Shown here: positions 1 through 11,664 of the stretch, piece after piece
How the letters are laid out: every line of letters begins with the position of its first letter
How positions within the stretch are numbered: the stretch's first letter is position 1
Made by a program: the position numbers and the translations under genes
Source: Holothuria scabra
Taxonomy: Eukaryota; Echinodermata; Holothuroidea; Aspidochirotida; Holothuriidae
Assembly (NCBI GenBank): GCA_037179385.1
Contig: CM074184.1
Location: 14,278,001-14,342,000, forward strand
DNA: 64,000 bases
Direction of reading: 5' to 3'
Notes under the pieces: generated by a model
What the model saw: only the letters and a program-made list of their open reading frames with translations
The model's database searches: none
What the model was told of the DNA's origin: nothing

Positions 1-1728
1 AGAATGGTATGGGTTTTGGTCAAGTTCAAAGGTCATTTGGGGTCACAGGGGGTCCAACCCAGAAAACCATGTTTACACAATATCTTAAGGTAGGAAGCTT
101 GGATTAATTTCAAACTTTATATGTTGATGCACTCTGATGGGTAGATGAACCCTACAAATTTTGGTAGAGGTCAAAGGTCATTTGGGGTCACAGGGGGTCA
201 AACCCCCAAAACGTTTTTTTACATGATATCTCAAGTTGGGAAACTCGGATTAAATTCAAACTCAAGATGTTGATGCGTTATGATGTAAGCAAGAACCCTT
301 TAGATTTTGGTAGAGGTCAAAGGTCATTTGGGGTCACAGAGGGTCAAACCCAGAAAATCTTGTTTACACGATATCTGAAGGTAGGAAGCTTGGATTGATT
401 TGAATCTTGATTTGTTGATGCAATATGATGGGAAGAAGAAGCTTTTTGATTTTGGGTAGAGGTCAAAGGTTATTTGGGGTCACAGGGGGTCAATCCCCAA
501 AAACCTTGTTTACATGATATCTCAAGGTAGGAAACTTGGATTAATTTCAAACTTGATATGTTGATGCATTATGATGTATGTAAAAAACCCTACTGATTTT
601 GGTAGGGGTCAAAGGTCATCTGGGGTCACAGGGGGTCAAACTTGGAAAACCTTGTTTACAGGATATCTCAAGGTAGGAAACTTGGATTAATCTCAAACGT
701 GTTATGTTGATGCATTATGATGTAAGGAAGAATCCTATTGATTTTGGTACAGGTCAAAGGTCATTTCGGGTTAAAGGGGGGCCGAACCCTGAAAACCTTG
801 TTTACACATTATGTCAAGGAAGGAAGCTTGGATTGGTTTCAACCTTGAGATGTTGATGCATCATAATGTAAGGAAGAACCCTATTGATTTTGGTAGAGGT
901 CAAAGGTCATGTGGGGTCACAGGGGGCCAAACCCTGAAAACCTTGTTTACATGATATCTCAAGCAAGGAAGCTTAGATTGATTTCAAACTTGATATGTTG
1001 ATGCGTTTTGATGTATGGAAAAATCCTACTGATTTTGGTAGGTGTCAAAGGTCATCTGGGGTTGCAGGGGATCAAACTCCGAAAACCTTGTTTGCATGAT
1101 ATCTCAAGGTAGGAAACTTGGATTAATCTCAAACTTGGTATGTTGATGCATCATAATGTGAGGGAAAACCCTATTGATTTTGTTAGAGATCAAAGGTCAT
1201 CCAAGGTCACAGGAGGCTCAAACCCCGAAAACCTTGTTTGCATGATATCTAATGGTAGGAAGCTTGGATTTTTTCAAACTTGGTTTGTTAATGAATTATG
1301 ACGAGAGGGTGGACCCTATTAATTTTGGTAAAGGTCAAAGTTCACCTGGGGTTATCCAAGGTCAAACCTTGAAAACTCCTACTTTGTATTTCAAGGTGGG
1401 AAAATGAGAAAGGGTTCAAAGTTAGAATGTGGATGTGTGATGGTTGGAAGATGGCTTCTGTTGTCCTTGGTGGAGGTTGAAGGTCAATTAGGGTCACCAG
1501 AGATCAAACTATGAAAACTTTGTTAATAGGATAGATTATCTTAAGGCACAGCATGAAATTTGGGTTTTCATTGTAGAAGTGTTTTGGTTAAAAGAAAAAC
1601 CAGTTACTTACTGGTGGAGTCAAAGGTCACTTTGGGTCACCATGTGTTACAATAAATGCAGCATTTTTTGAAAAGAACATGTTCTGTATGCATCATCGAA
1701 ACCTCAATGCATTTTTGCATTCTGGTTA
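1..1728 (+). repeat. Tandem-array element, copy 1 (about 145-bp units, left end outside window)
   Basis: Imperfect tandem repeat with a period of 145-146 bp. The core CAAAGGTCA recurs at about 27, 172, 318, 464, 610, 755, 901, 1046, 1191 and 1336, with a decayed unit near 1475. Each unit carries the direct repeat AGGTCAAAGGTCA followed by GGGGTCACAGGGGGTCAAA and a segment like GAAAACCTTGTTTACATGA. The array decays after about 1640. It is followed at 1706-1721 by a perfect hairpin (AATGCA, loop TTTT, TGCATT) and then CTGGTTA, the same terminus seen at 4240-4262. I infer that this is the 3' part of a mobile element whose interior is the array. Confidence 0.85.
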
Positions 1729-3324
1729 CTGAAGCAGCCTCTTTTACTTAAATGTAAAGGTTTAAGGTGTAAGGTGTTTTTTTCTGAATGTCATTATTTA
1801 AAACATGCAATAAAAGTTCACTGTTAACATATTCAATTTTAACTTGGTAGGACTAAGGTTTGGAGATATCCTTATTTTTTGCAAGGCATGATGGGAATGT
1901 GGGGTAATTGATTAGAAAAAGCTCAACATGTCTGTTTTTAAGAGGTGCATTGAGTTAGTACATGAAATTCACACCAGCTTTCCTACCCTGTCATGTTTTT
2001 TCACCTGCTTATGACAAGTGGTCAAAGTGAGACAGTTCCCATATATGACATATAATTAACGATTTAGTTCGGTTTTCAGTAATTTGTTACTAGGCACTTT
2101 TTCAAATTATACACACAATCACTCCTCTAAGAAATTTTACATTGGATCAGTACACTCAGTGTAAGAAAATTTGACTCACTGGAAATTCAGTTTTGTGGAA
2201 CTGTGCACACATCAAATGTGGGAAAAAAATTAAACCCTCTTTTTTAATATTTTCTCACAAACACCAGGGCTTCAAATTGACAAGCCATTGCATCAAAATT
2301 TGGTCATAGCAGCTTATTGTAAACACTGCACTCAATTAAATGTAACAAGGCAGGGTACAGAAACTAAGTCTGGTTTAACCATTAGTAGTTAAATTTGACT
2401 TATTCTTATTTTAAGCATTATTATATGTGACAGCAGTCTGCAGTACTGTCATTAAACTGTTAGTACCTTAGTAGGCCCCCTGAAGTGAGTGACATTGTAT
2501 GGAATTTTTTACTTTTGTAGCCTTCTATACACTCATTGGGCTTGGTGCTCAGTATAAGCAATGGAGTAGGCGTAACAAGCCAGTGATAGCCACAACTAGA
2601 AAAGAGGCTTTGGCAGGCTCAACTTAAATCAGTTGGTTAGAAATTGGGCCCTAAAACTCAATGGCCACAACTCCAATGAGCCACAACTGGAGAAAAGGCA
2701 GTGGCTAGCTCAACTTGAACCAATATGTTGGAAACTGGGCAGTAAAATGTTATCTAACTAATTAACTAACTAAAACCCCATTTAACAAACTAAATAACCC
2801 TTCTGTACACATGAATCACTTATACACAGGGTCAACCAGGGAAATTTTCATACATTCCAATGGTATCCAGGACAAAAGATATTTGTGATTGTAAAGAACA
2901 ACAAAAGTAGTCGGGAGGTAATTAGTCCTCTCAGCATTATATTTTGTAACCTGGACGATACTTAGAGCTCACTCTAAAATAACCAATTGTCACACAGAGT
3001 ATTGGCTGAAGGTATTCTCACATACAGAAAATATTACCATACAGATCATACATACAGAAAATATTACCACTCACATGTACATTGGAACATCACCAGACAT
3101 AATGTCTTCCATTTTGTCAGTGTGGTAATACCATGTGTTTTCACTTTGAATATTTAGTATAAACAATACTGGAGAAAGTTGATGATACAAGACAATAAAT
3201 TATTTTCCAGTTAGCTTTTGCGATAGCAAACTTTTATCAGTAATCATGTGAAAACAGACCCATTAAAATGGAAGTGTATGACAGAAGATGAAAGAGAGTT
3301 CCTGGTAATCTCATCTCTCAACAG
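1729..3324. other. Non-coding stretch upstream of the first visible PMS2 exon
   Basis: AT-rich sequence without a convincing exon. It most likely belongs to a PMS2 intron, since the exon at 3325 opens in mid-codon. Apart from the SINE at 2535-2776 I see no structured element. Confidence 0.6.
2535..2776 (+). repeat. tRNA-derived SINE, headless copy with duplicated tail
   Basis: Contains the conserved SINE body (GCTTGGTGCTCAGTATAAGC, GCCACAACTGGAGAAAAGGC, GTTGGAAACTGGGC) and the tail ATCTAACTAATTAACTAACT found in the copies at 12,400 and 12,780. The body segment occurs twice in succession, so part of it is duplicated. The tRNA-like head is missing. Confidence 0.75.
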
Positions 3325-3421
3325 GTGTAGAAGATAATGCTGCGAAGGGTATCAGCTTCAAGGCAAAGATATCTCCTTCAGATAACTCGGCTGCAGAGAA
3401 TGAACTTAGCAGAGAAATCAG
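3325..3421 (+). CDS. PMS2: PMS2 exon, linker to endonuclease domain
   Basis: Acceptor CTCAACAG and donor GTAAGC. Encodes the stretch containing [10 protein letters not shown] and ENELSREI, the charged region that precedes the catalytic domain in PMS2. It begins with two bases of a split codon, so at least one exon lies upstream. It ends with two bases (AG), completed by C at 5080. Confidence 0.93.
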
Positions 3422-6400
3422 GTAAGCAGTGATTTATTTTTGGTTTGGATAAAAGAGAAACCTCTGCATTCATGATGGTGTGTGTGCGTGTGTGTATGTG
3501 TGTGTGTTTGTGATACAGCTAGTTAACAGATATATCAAGAGAGGAATGTCTGACAGCTTTCAAACTTGGTACATAGGTACCTCATACTTAGAGGGAGAAC
3601 CCTATTGTTTTTGGTGGAGGTCAAAGGTCATCTGAGGTCACCAGAGGTCAAAGTCTGAAGCTCTTGTTAACACAATATTTCAAGTTAGGTAACTTGGATA
3701 GATTTCATGTGTGGTATGTGTATGTGTTATGGTCAGAAGATGGTCCCTATTGATTTTGGCAGAGGTCAAGGGTCATCTGGGTTACCATGGGTCAAAGTCT
3801 GAAAATATCATTAAAATGCTATTTCAAAATAGGAAACATTGATAGATTTCATATTTAGTATTTGGACATGTTATAGTTCCTTTTGTTTTTGGTGGAAGTC
3901 AAATGTCATCTTGGGTCAGCAGGGGTCAAAGTCTGGAAACCTTTGTCTGTCAGTGTATCTTTCCTTCTATAGCTTTTGTGGATCTCAAAGGTCATGTGGG
4001 GTCACTGGAGGTCAAAATGTGAATGAAAACCTGTCAGGTGTGACCACATTGCCAGGATGAATGGATGAATGGATGCACAATACTTTGAAAAGATGTTCCC
4101 TATTTTTGTTGGTGGAGGTCAGATGTCATCTGGGATAGCAAAATTAATTTTTGAACATGCTGGAATTACATTGGAGTGAGAAGATATGGTACATACTCAC
4201 ATTATTTGAAATGGAATATCCATGTATCATCCAAGCTTTAATGCATTTTTGCATTCTGGTTACATTTTAATTAATTTGACCTAGTTTGGTTAGTAATGTC
4301 ACCTTGGAGAAATAGTTGACTGTTGAAATGTTAACTAGTGCAATTACTTTCTACAAACGCTTCAGTCATCTCACAAGTTCTTATCATACATAAGAATTCT
4401 TCCTTTGTCTGTGTCAAATCCCTTCTATGTAATTCAGGCTATGTAATTGAGGCATGAATTCATCAAGCAGGCCGTGTTTTATTTTACTCTTGTATAGGGG
4501 CCTTCTGGCATAGGGTCATCTGGTATAGGGTCACTCTGTTATAGGGTCCTCTAGTGTAGGATCCCCTGGTATAGGGTCATTCTGGTAAAGATTCACTCAT
4601 GTATAGGGTCCTTCTGGTGTAGGGGTGCTCTGGTATAGGGTTCTTCTGGTATTGGGTCCTACTGGTAAAGGGTCCTCTGGTCTAGGGTCATTCTGGTAAA
4701 GGGTCCTCTAGTATAGGGGCCTCTAGTTTAGGGTCAATCTTGTATAGGGTCACTCTGGTATTGGGTCACTCTAAAGATATTGGGTCACTCTAAAGATATT
4801 GGGTCACTCTATAGGTATTGGGTCACTCTATTGGTATTGGTCGTTCTCTTGGTATGGGGTCACTTTACAGACATTGAGTCACTCTATTGGTGTGGGGTCA
4901 CTCTATGGGTATGGGGTCACTCTGGTACCGCTGGTTTAGGGTCACTCTGGTATACAGTCCTTTGCAAGTCATTTAGCTCTCAGATCCTCAATACGTAACT
5001 AAAACTTAAACTTACCTTAGCAGTTTTATACTTGTTTTTTCTCTTTTCCCTCCATATGAAATTTTTGCTTGTAATATAGCAAGGACATGTTTGCCAAGAT
5101 GGAAGTGATTGGACAATTTAATCTTGGATTCATCATTGCCAAGCTGGCGGATGATTTATTTATTATTGACCAGGTAATTGTTAGAGATAATTTTATATAG
5201 AATTTGTACTTTCTTAACCTTTGAACTTAGTATAACTTTAATGCATCAAAATATTGGAAGATTTAAACATATTTACCATAATTTAATACTTGAAGTGTTC
5301 TCTTCACAAGGGGTTACCATCATTTAAAGGTGATTGTTATGATGTGTACTGTACATATTGCCTTTGCCATGAGGATGTCTAGGTTGCTGAAACCGGGACA
5401 TCTAACACTCTTTCATTCTTTTGTCTTTACAATTAACAAGAAAGTTTGGAGCTGGGAAGATCTTTGTGTGGGACGTATATCAAATTTAAATACTTCTAAG
5501 CGTAGCACCAAAATCAATTAGCATGTGCAAGTTTGGCAGAAAATTCTCCTTGTATGTCAGGGAATAGTATTTCCTTTGTCCTCTTTCTCAGTTTATTACT
5601 AAAGCAGTAATACTTAATTTGCATGTGTTTTTCTTGGGCAAAGTGGGAATGTTGGAAGATATTAGGTATTAAATTCATAGCTGATTTATGATAATATAGT
5701 CAGAATTTGTGAAGGTTGGAAAGGCTTCATTTAAGCAAGAGTATGGGTTGACAAAAAACCAGTGGAGGTGGTTTCCATTTCTTGCCGACCCTTTTAGCTA
5801 CAACCCTGCTATCAAGCCTAAAATGCAAGATTCTGAAAGATTTAACTAATTTTCCAAAATAAGTTCAGCTCGTTAGCATTGTAAAGGTACAGCTTAGCCT
5901 TGAAGAGGCACTTTTGGAATTAACCATCACTGAAATCAAATAGGAGATGGATGATGTGGGGGGGGGGGGGGGGGGGGAGTCATTGTACTTCAATAAGCCT
6001 TCATACTTTCATTCACTACCCTGTTCCTGCCTTGTTCATTATAGTTAAATTGCTTATGCAATCATATTGTTCTTTTATGTATAAACAGCATGCTACCGAT
6101 GAGAAATATAATTTTGAAACGTTACAGAAGAATACTGTACTTCAAGGTCAGCGTCTCATTAAGTGAGTGGGAGTATCAATTTCTGTTGTTTAAAGACTGA
6201 TTGTTTATATGTTAAGTACTTTTTTGTTTCAAAACCAAAAGAATGAAATCCCAAACATCATTTTAGAATGTAGTTCCATGAAACTTAATCACTTTTTCTT
6301 TGTTATAAAGATATTGGTAAGACAAAAGAAAAGTTGTATTTAAACGGAAAGAAAAGTGGAACTGTTTTTGGTTGACATAAGATATGTTTAATTGTAAGTT

Positions 6401-9400
6401 GGTTTGTTCAGGTCATTAGATGAAGAGTATATAATTAAAGTATTCCTTCATGTGGTACAGTTACTTGACTTTGTAATAAAAGTACAGAAACGGAAAAACA
6501 TGTATTTTTTAGGCTAACTTTGTTAGGAACCCCATAGCTACAGATTTCCTTTCTTTTTTCTCGCCAAAGGTTGGTGAGGAATATATGCTGTGCATGGTTA
6601 TGTTGTGTGTGTGTGGGTGCATGGTTTTCTTGATGCTAGAAATGAAACCAAGTTTTAGCCATCTCCAGATAACCACACTTAATCAAGAATCTATCAGAGA
6701 ACTTCCTGTTCAGGCATTTTGAGATCAATAAAGGAAAAGGGGCTTGAACAGCTTTAAACACTGCTTGCTCAGTATAGCAAGCTTGTTTGTGAAAAGGATC
6801 ACTTTTGCAGTTAGAGGGATAGGCTTCCCCTGGGATAGAGCCTTGTGCACAGGTAATGTTGGGTAAAATGTCCTATTCAATTCTAATAGCTTGTGCATGT
6901 AATCTTTGCTATTAAAGCCAAAATCTGTAGAGGGAAAACTGAGGTAAATATTAAACTTCCTGTGAAGATGTCTCTGGTAGAATATATGATCCCCATTGGT
7001 TTTTGGTGGCAGTGGAAAGTTCATTTGTGGTCACCAGAGTTCAAATAGTGATAACATTGAAAATTGCTAAAATAGTACCTCAAGAACAATAACTTTGATG
7101 TATCTCATGCTAGGCTATTGTATAGACCTTATTCAGTAAATGATCTTTATTGATTTTGGTTGAGGTCAAAAGCTCAAAACTTTGTAAACATTATTTCTAA
7201 TTCAATTAAAAACAAAAAACAAAAAAAAAACAGATAAATTACATTTCAGTGGCAAGAAAACACTGAGCCTTTTGTCTTTGTGGTTGAGTTTGCTGAGTGT
7301 AATTTGCATGGTCCCCTGAACAATGCTTGGATAGGGCTCACTGTTGCAGGATGGATGCCCTCTATGTTAAGAATTCAAAGATTATATACCAAGGTTATGT
7401 GAGTTGAAGTGTTGAAAATCTCTGAGGGCATTAATTTGCTCTCTTTTTGAAAAATGAGTGTAACTGTTCCTACCAAGTTGTATTATTGTGTGTGCAACAT
7501 GAATAACATCGTATACATAAGGTCACAGTTGTATGCAATTCCAGTTATCTTACTTAAAAGTTTCATACGCCCTTTCCAAATAGCAAGTACAAGGACCTGT
7601 GAAAAACAGTTTAACTTTCTCATTCCACACTTAAAAGGTGTTGTCATGGGGTTATTGTTAAGAATTTTGTGGCAGTAATAAGTGAAAAGTAAAAGGAAAC
7701 AATAACTGCATTATATCAGATAGTGATGTATAAATTAACACTCTCATCATAATCAAATTTTGCTTTTTAATCTACAGACCAATGTCCCTAGAGTTAACAG
7801 CTGTGAATGAGTCTATTTTACTCGACAACATTGAAATTTTCAGAAAAAATGGCTTTGAATTTGCTGTTGACACTGAAGGTATAGTGACTATGTTGCAGCT
7901 TTTGCAATTGGATAGATAGGAGAATCTTGTTTGAAGGGGGGACCTGAATACTTTATACAGTTCAAGGATACTCTACTCCTTTAACCCCCTCCTTTCCAAA
8001 AAGAGAAAAAAAAAGAGTTGCTTCTAAGTTTAAATTCAATATATATGCATGGAGTAAAAGTCTTTGTGGCATTAGTACTTTCCATATCCAGTTTGAGAAA
8101 TGCCAAGACTGATTTTTTTTTTTTTTTGCTGCTGTCAAGATCAATTTATGTAAACATTATTTGAAAGTTTTCAATAAAGTGGTATTTGAGGCCATGATAG
8201 GTACCAAGATTATGTCAGAGAGAAATGAGGGAACTTGAGTAGCTGACATCTCAAAACCTAACTTTAGTTTTACCATATTGCAGATTAACTTCCCCTTGAA
8301 CACTTGGAAAAAAATTGTTTCTGCAATCGTCTTTTAGTTTAAGTTGGTTAGCTATGTGAAGAAAACTCTGTCACTGTAATACTTTTGTTATTATTTGAGT
8401 ATTTTAAAAATAAGCAGTACTTAGTGAGCTGTCCAAATCTCTATACTTTTTTAATCCCTGCCATGTAAAATGATGAACAGTACTCTCTGATACTACACAT
8501 ACTGTGTTAGAAATTTAAAATGAGTTAAGGTATAAATTTTTGGTGATTTTCATTCTTAGCACCACCTACTCAAAGGGTCAAACTGACATCTCTCCCGGTC
8601 AGTAAAAACTGGACATTTGGAAAAGAAGATGTTGATGAACTTGTGTTTATGTTGAGTGATTCTCCGGTAATTATCTTCTTTTTTTGTAAAATTAGTGTGA
8701 CACAGTGGTTCTTTATCTTGTAATGCAATCATTAGACTTTAATTGTAGTGTGTGCTGGGAAGTTTGACCATTTGGCAATGATAATTCTTTTGATACATTT
8801 TGGCAATGTTTACTATTTTGTTGTTGTAATTTTCAAGTGTCTAAATGTGGTTCTCTCAAAGTATATTAGACTAATGTGAAACATTGTAAAATGTACCAGT
8901 TTTTGTACCTTAACTTGGAAACAGTGTGTAAGAGAGGAGTACATAGTCTAAATGGTCTGTGCAAATGTGGTACTTGCATCCATTGGTGACCTTTCATTTA
9001 ATGAAATTAAAAGATATTAAGTTTTGAGGGACCTTCATCCCATGGGGACCTGTCATTTAATAAAATTAAAAAAATATTATGTTTATTGAAGGACCTGCAT
9101 CCAATGGTGACCTGTCATGTAATAAAATTAACAGATATTATTTTTATTTTAATAGGAACCTGCATCCCATGGTGACATGTCATTTAATGAAATTAAAAGA
9201 TATACTTATTGATTTCCCTTTGTATCCAGGGAGTGCATTGTAGGCCTTCAAGGGTCAGACAAATGTTTGCATCCCGAGCTTGTCGCAAGTCAGTCATGAT
9301 TGGAACAGCTTTGTCGCATCCTGATATGACCAAGGTGAGGAATGCAAAGATAAAAGTCATTGAAAACCAAATGAAAAGAACTTTTACTTTGATACTTAGA

Positions 9401-11623
9401 TCATAATGTATTGGTCGAATATTATCATGACTTGTTGTATGTATTAAAAACAAAGGTCAACAAAATAAGAAGAAGATGGGTTATTGGGAAGGTAGTTTTC
9501 CTTTGTCAGTTTTGAACTTTTTGCTGCTTCTTCTGGGATGTGCCCTTTAATTCAAACAGAGAACTGCATTGACAAAAGTATTTTATTCCATGTTCTCACT
9601 GATGGCAGTTTGTCTGCTTTAATGACTTTAGAGCTAATTTATTGGCATGCACTTCATCCTCTCAGATAAAGAATCTCCCGTTCACATCAAATAAATCATA
9701 TTGTGCGGGCAAAAATTGTGAAAAAGTTAAAGTAGTAAAGTTTTGTGCTTGTCTGCATTCTTGGAGCATGGATTATGAAATACTTGAAACCAGCAGAATA
9801 TTTTCTGCCAGCCACTCTTTGATGTGATGTATTGATATGTGCATGTTGTGACAACATGAAATATTATAAAAGTATCTGTCAGTGAACCATGTTCTAGGAA
9901 ATGGATGTATTAATGTTTGTTTGGTTTAAAACTTACAATAGTTGCAAAAGAATATGCGATTGATTTTTGTTGCATTCATTCTGCTCATACTTAAACCATG
10001 TCAACCATTCCACCGTCGTAAAATAATGTTTTAAAAGTGAGCGCAAGAGAATCTGAATGGTGCAAGTGCATTTTAGAGTGCATGAAGGACATGCTATGAA
10101 AAATGCCCATAAGCCTAAATTCTTGAGAAGTCCTGCAAAGCTTGGAAAGTTGTCTTAGTGATGGTTAGTAACTTGCATATTCTGTGGTTTTAGTCAGAGG
10201 CTCCAACCAGTTGTGATGACAACACAACTGGCTGCAGCCACTGAACTAAAACCACAGAACCTGCAGTGACCATCACGAAGACAACTTTCCTGTGCTATGC
10301 ATGACTACTCAGGATTGTAGACTTATGGGCATTTAAATCTCATGGAACTTTTAAGTACTGCTGTACAGACAAAAATTACTGTCAAAATGTGTTAGAAAAA
10401 ACCCTCTAGATAATCATGGCATTTCAAGTTTATTCGAAAATCTAAATTTCTATTCACAGTTGGTGCAACACATGGAGGAACTTGACCAACCTTGGGTAAG
10501 TTTTAAATCTTCTGGCACAAAGTATCAAAGTATACTAAATTGTAGTACTTATGAAGGAATTGTCCCATTACGTATTTATATTCCATTGCAAAGGTGAACA
10601 GAATACAATATAATCAGATGTGAACTTGTGAATGTGAAATTGAAACAACCATTGGGTCTCTGGAGTGCAGTGGCTCACTATACTTCAACTTAATATTTTG
10701 TATTGTGGTTCATTTTAAGATGTTTCACTTTCTTATACACTGCTTTTGCAGTACAATGCCAAGTGTGTCAATGATCTGTAATAATTCCATTGTATGGTAC
10801 ATGGGGTGGATGATCTAAGGTCAGTGACATTAGTGAAAAAAGGGGGTGGGTGCCTTTGTGAGATAAACTTGATATTGTATAAAATCAAGAGAAAATTAAG
10901 CTCAAATAAATGTTGCTGAAAATCAAAATGAAAAAAATAAAGCACCTGTGAAATACAGAGATAAGATTCACAGTGTTACAAGAGTCTACAATGGAAAGAT
11001 TTGACAAGTACAAGTACCATAGCACAAGGTTGCTAACAGACATCAAAGCAGCTTAATGGAGTATTTTCAGTTCTGAGATGTGAAATATAAACTTGAATGG
11101 AAGAAGTCAAACATTTTCAAGGACATTGGCCCTCACACATTTTTTTATTTAAAAGCCTGAACAAAGTCTAAGGGCAGTATTTATTAGGCTTCTAGTAGGT
11201 ATGGAGTTTAAAAACAATATCTTTGTTGGCAAATAGTAAGTACCCTTTTGCCCAATTTCATTAACTGGAAAGTATCTGTATATTATCTAAGTAGTTAGGA
11301 GAGCTGAATATTTTAGTGAGTGTACTCCTTATGAATACAGTAGTATAGTATGAATGAGACAGATTACCCAAAACTGTTTCACATGTTCAAAGTTCAGCAC
11401 TAATGGTTGGTTTTCCTATGAAAATATTTATGTGCAATGCAACCTCCAACTTAAAAGTTACATCTCAAAGATCATACAGGAGGGTCAAGTTCAAAATGAT
11501 GATAGCTCTAGGGTTGTTACAAAAGGGATGATTTAAATGTTTTCCTTTTTTTTTTTACAGAATTGTCCTCATGGGCGTCCTACAATGCGTCATCTCTTTA
11601 ACCTGAAGCTATTGCCTGACTAA
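3325..11623 (+). CDS. PMS2: DNA mismatch repair endonuclease PMS2, C-terminal part (8 exons, 5' part outside window)
   Basis: Gene-level entry. Exons: 3325-3421, 5080-5173, 6089-6162, 7778-7878, 8560-8666, 9230-9334, 10460-10495, 11561-11623. All introns are GT-AG and phases agree throughout, giving 224 residues plus a TAA stop. PMS2 pairs with MLH1 as MutL-alpha, which nicks DNA in mismatch repair. The translated part covers the C-terminal dimerisation and endonuclease region. It has the metal-binding motif DQHA-x2-E-x4-E (split by the 5173/6089 intron), [15 protein letters not shown] and the zinc-site motif CPHGRP in the last exon. All are diagnostic of PMS2 rather than PMS1 or MLH1. The N-terminal ATPase exons must lie left of position 1, or upstream beyond the repeats. 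Introns are filled with tandem repeats and a 234-bp palindrome. No frame break is visible, so the gene is probably functional. Confidence 0.97.
3470..4262 (+). repeat. Tandem-array element, copy 2 (degenerate, with 3' hairpin)
   Basis: Opens with a (TG)n-rich stretch (3478-3512) like the heads of the copies at 43.7 and 55.2 kb. It continues with diverged units containing GGTCAAAGGTCATCTGAGGTCACC, and ends in the hairpin AATGCA-TTTT-TGCATT (4240-4255) plus CTGGTTA. Lies in a PMS2 intron. Confidence 0.75.
4495..4945 (+). repeat. GGGTCACTCT minisatellite (about 19-bp units)
   Basis: Tandem units of the form TATTGGGTCACTCTAAAGA or TATAGGGTCCTCTGG. The best-conserved run, from about 4770 to 4930, has a 19-bp period; earlier units are more variable in length. 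Lies in the same PMS2 intron, 130 bp before the next exon. Confidence 0.85.
5080..5173 (+). CDS. PMS2: PMS2 exon, start of catalytic core
   Basis: Acceptor GTAATATAG and donor GTAATT. Encodes the conserved [12 protein letters not shown] and ends exactly at IIDQ. The first two residues of the DQHA metal-binding motif are therefore here and the rest is on the next exon. Confidence 0.96.
6089..6162 (+). CDS. PMS2: PMS2 exon, endonuclease metal-binding motif
   Basis: Acceptor ATAAACAG and donor GTGAGT. Starts [10 protein letters not shown], completing the DQHA-x2-E-x4-E site needed for MutL-alpha nicking. Ends with VLQGQRLI and two bases of a split lysine codon. Confidence 0.96.
6630..7290 (+). 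repeat. Dispersed repeat plus diverged tandem-array element (copy 3)
   Basis: 6634-6730 matches, in inverted orientation, a segment at about 46,895-47,005; both contain AATCTATCAGAGAACTTCCT. It is followed by two worn array units (GATTTTGGTTGAGGTCAAA near 7155) and a diverged 3' end, GTGGCAAGAAAACACTGAGC near 7250. That end resembles the terminus at 45,238-45,272. Lies inside a PMS2 intron. Confidence 0.55.
7778..7878 (+). CDS. PMS2: PMS2 exon
   Basis: Acceptor TCTACAG and donor GTATAG. Encodes [14 protein letters not shown] and [12 protein letters not shown], a well conserved part of the PMS2 C-terminal fold. Enters with one base completing the split lysine codon and leaves with one base (G). 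Confidence 0.95.
8560..8666 (+). CDS. PMS2: PMS2 exon
   Basis: Acceptor CATTCTTAG and donor GTAATT. Encodes [20 protein letters not shown] and FMLSDSP, typical of PMS2. Ends in phase 0. Confidence 0.95.
8975..9205 (+). repeat. Four-copy intronic tandem repeat (about 60 bp)
   Basis: Four diverged copies of GCATCCCATGGTGACCTGTC followed by ATTTAATGAAATTAAAAGAT, starting near 8975, 9031, 9091 and 9160. The last copy ends about 25 bp before the acceptor of the next PMS2 exon. Confidence 0.8.
9230..9334 (+). CDS. PMS2: PMS2 exon, ACR motif
   Basis: Acceptor TGTATCCAG and donor GTGAGG; 35 whole codons, phase 0 at both ends. Encodes [20 protein letters not shown]. The ACR motif contributes to the endonuclease metal site in eukaryotic PMS2. 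Confidence 0.96.
10101..10334. repeat. 234-bp inverted repeat (foldback MITE) in a PMS2 intron
   Basis: Left arm starts AAATGCCCATAAG and right arm ends CTTATGGGCATTT. The arms pair imperfectly over about 110 bp, through GAAAGTTGTCTT/AAGACAACTTTC and TCTGTGGTTTTAG/CTAAAACCACAGA. The centre is CCAGTTGTG, loop ATGACAA, CACAACTGG near 10,207-10,231. Long arms with a minimal loop and no coding capacity suggest a foldback or MITE insertion. Confidence 0.88.
10460..10495 (+). CDS. PMS2: PMS2 micro-exon (12 codons)
   Basis: Acceptor TATTCACAG and donor GTAAGT. The 36-base exon encodes [12 protein letters not shown], in frame between the flanking exons. It matches the place where PMS2 proteins have a helix just before the CPHGRP motif. 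Confidence 0.93.
11561..11623 (+). CDS. PMS2: PMS2 last coding exon, CPHGRP zinc motif
   Basis: Acceptor is an oligo-T tract ending TTTACAG. Encodes [20 protein letters not shown] and then TAA. CPHGRP is the last element of the endonuclease metal site, so the terminus is complete. Confidence 0.96.
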   Translation, partial: NCPHGRPTMRHLFNLKLLPD

Positions 11624-11658
11624 TGCCAAATTTCAAGATCATGTTTATTAAAAGAAGG

Positions 11659-11664
11659 AATAAA
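11659..11664 (+). promoter_or_regulatory. Candidate PMS2 polyadenylation signal
   Basis: AATAAA 36 bases after the PMS2 stop codon. The short 3' UTR is plausible. Other AT-rich hexamers follow, so usage is not proven. Confidence 0.5.

Noticed and set aside
5957..5977. Long G run as a G-quadruplex or regulatory element
   Set aside because: Similar G or C runs occur at 18,275, 28,871 and 36,236 and inside MITEs; they are more likely slippage tracts, with lengths prone to assembly error.
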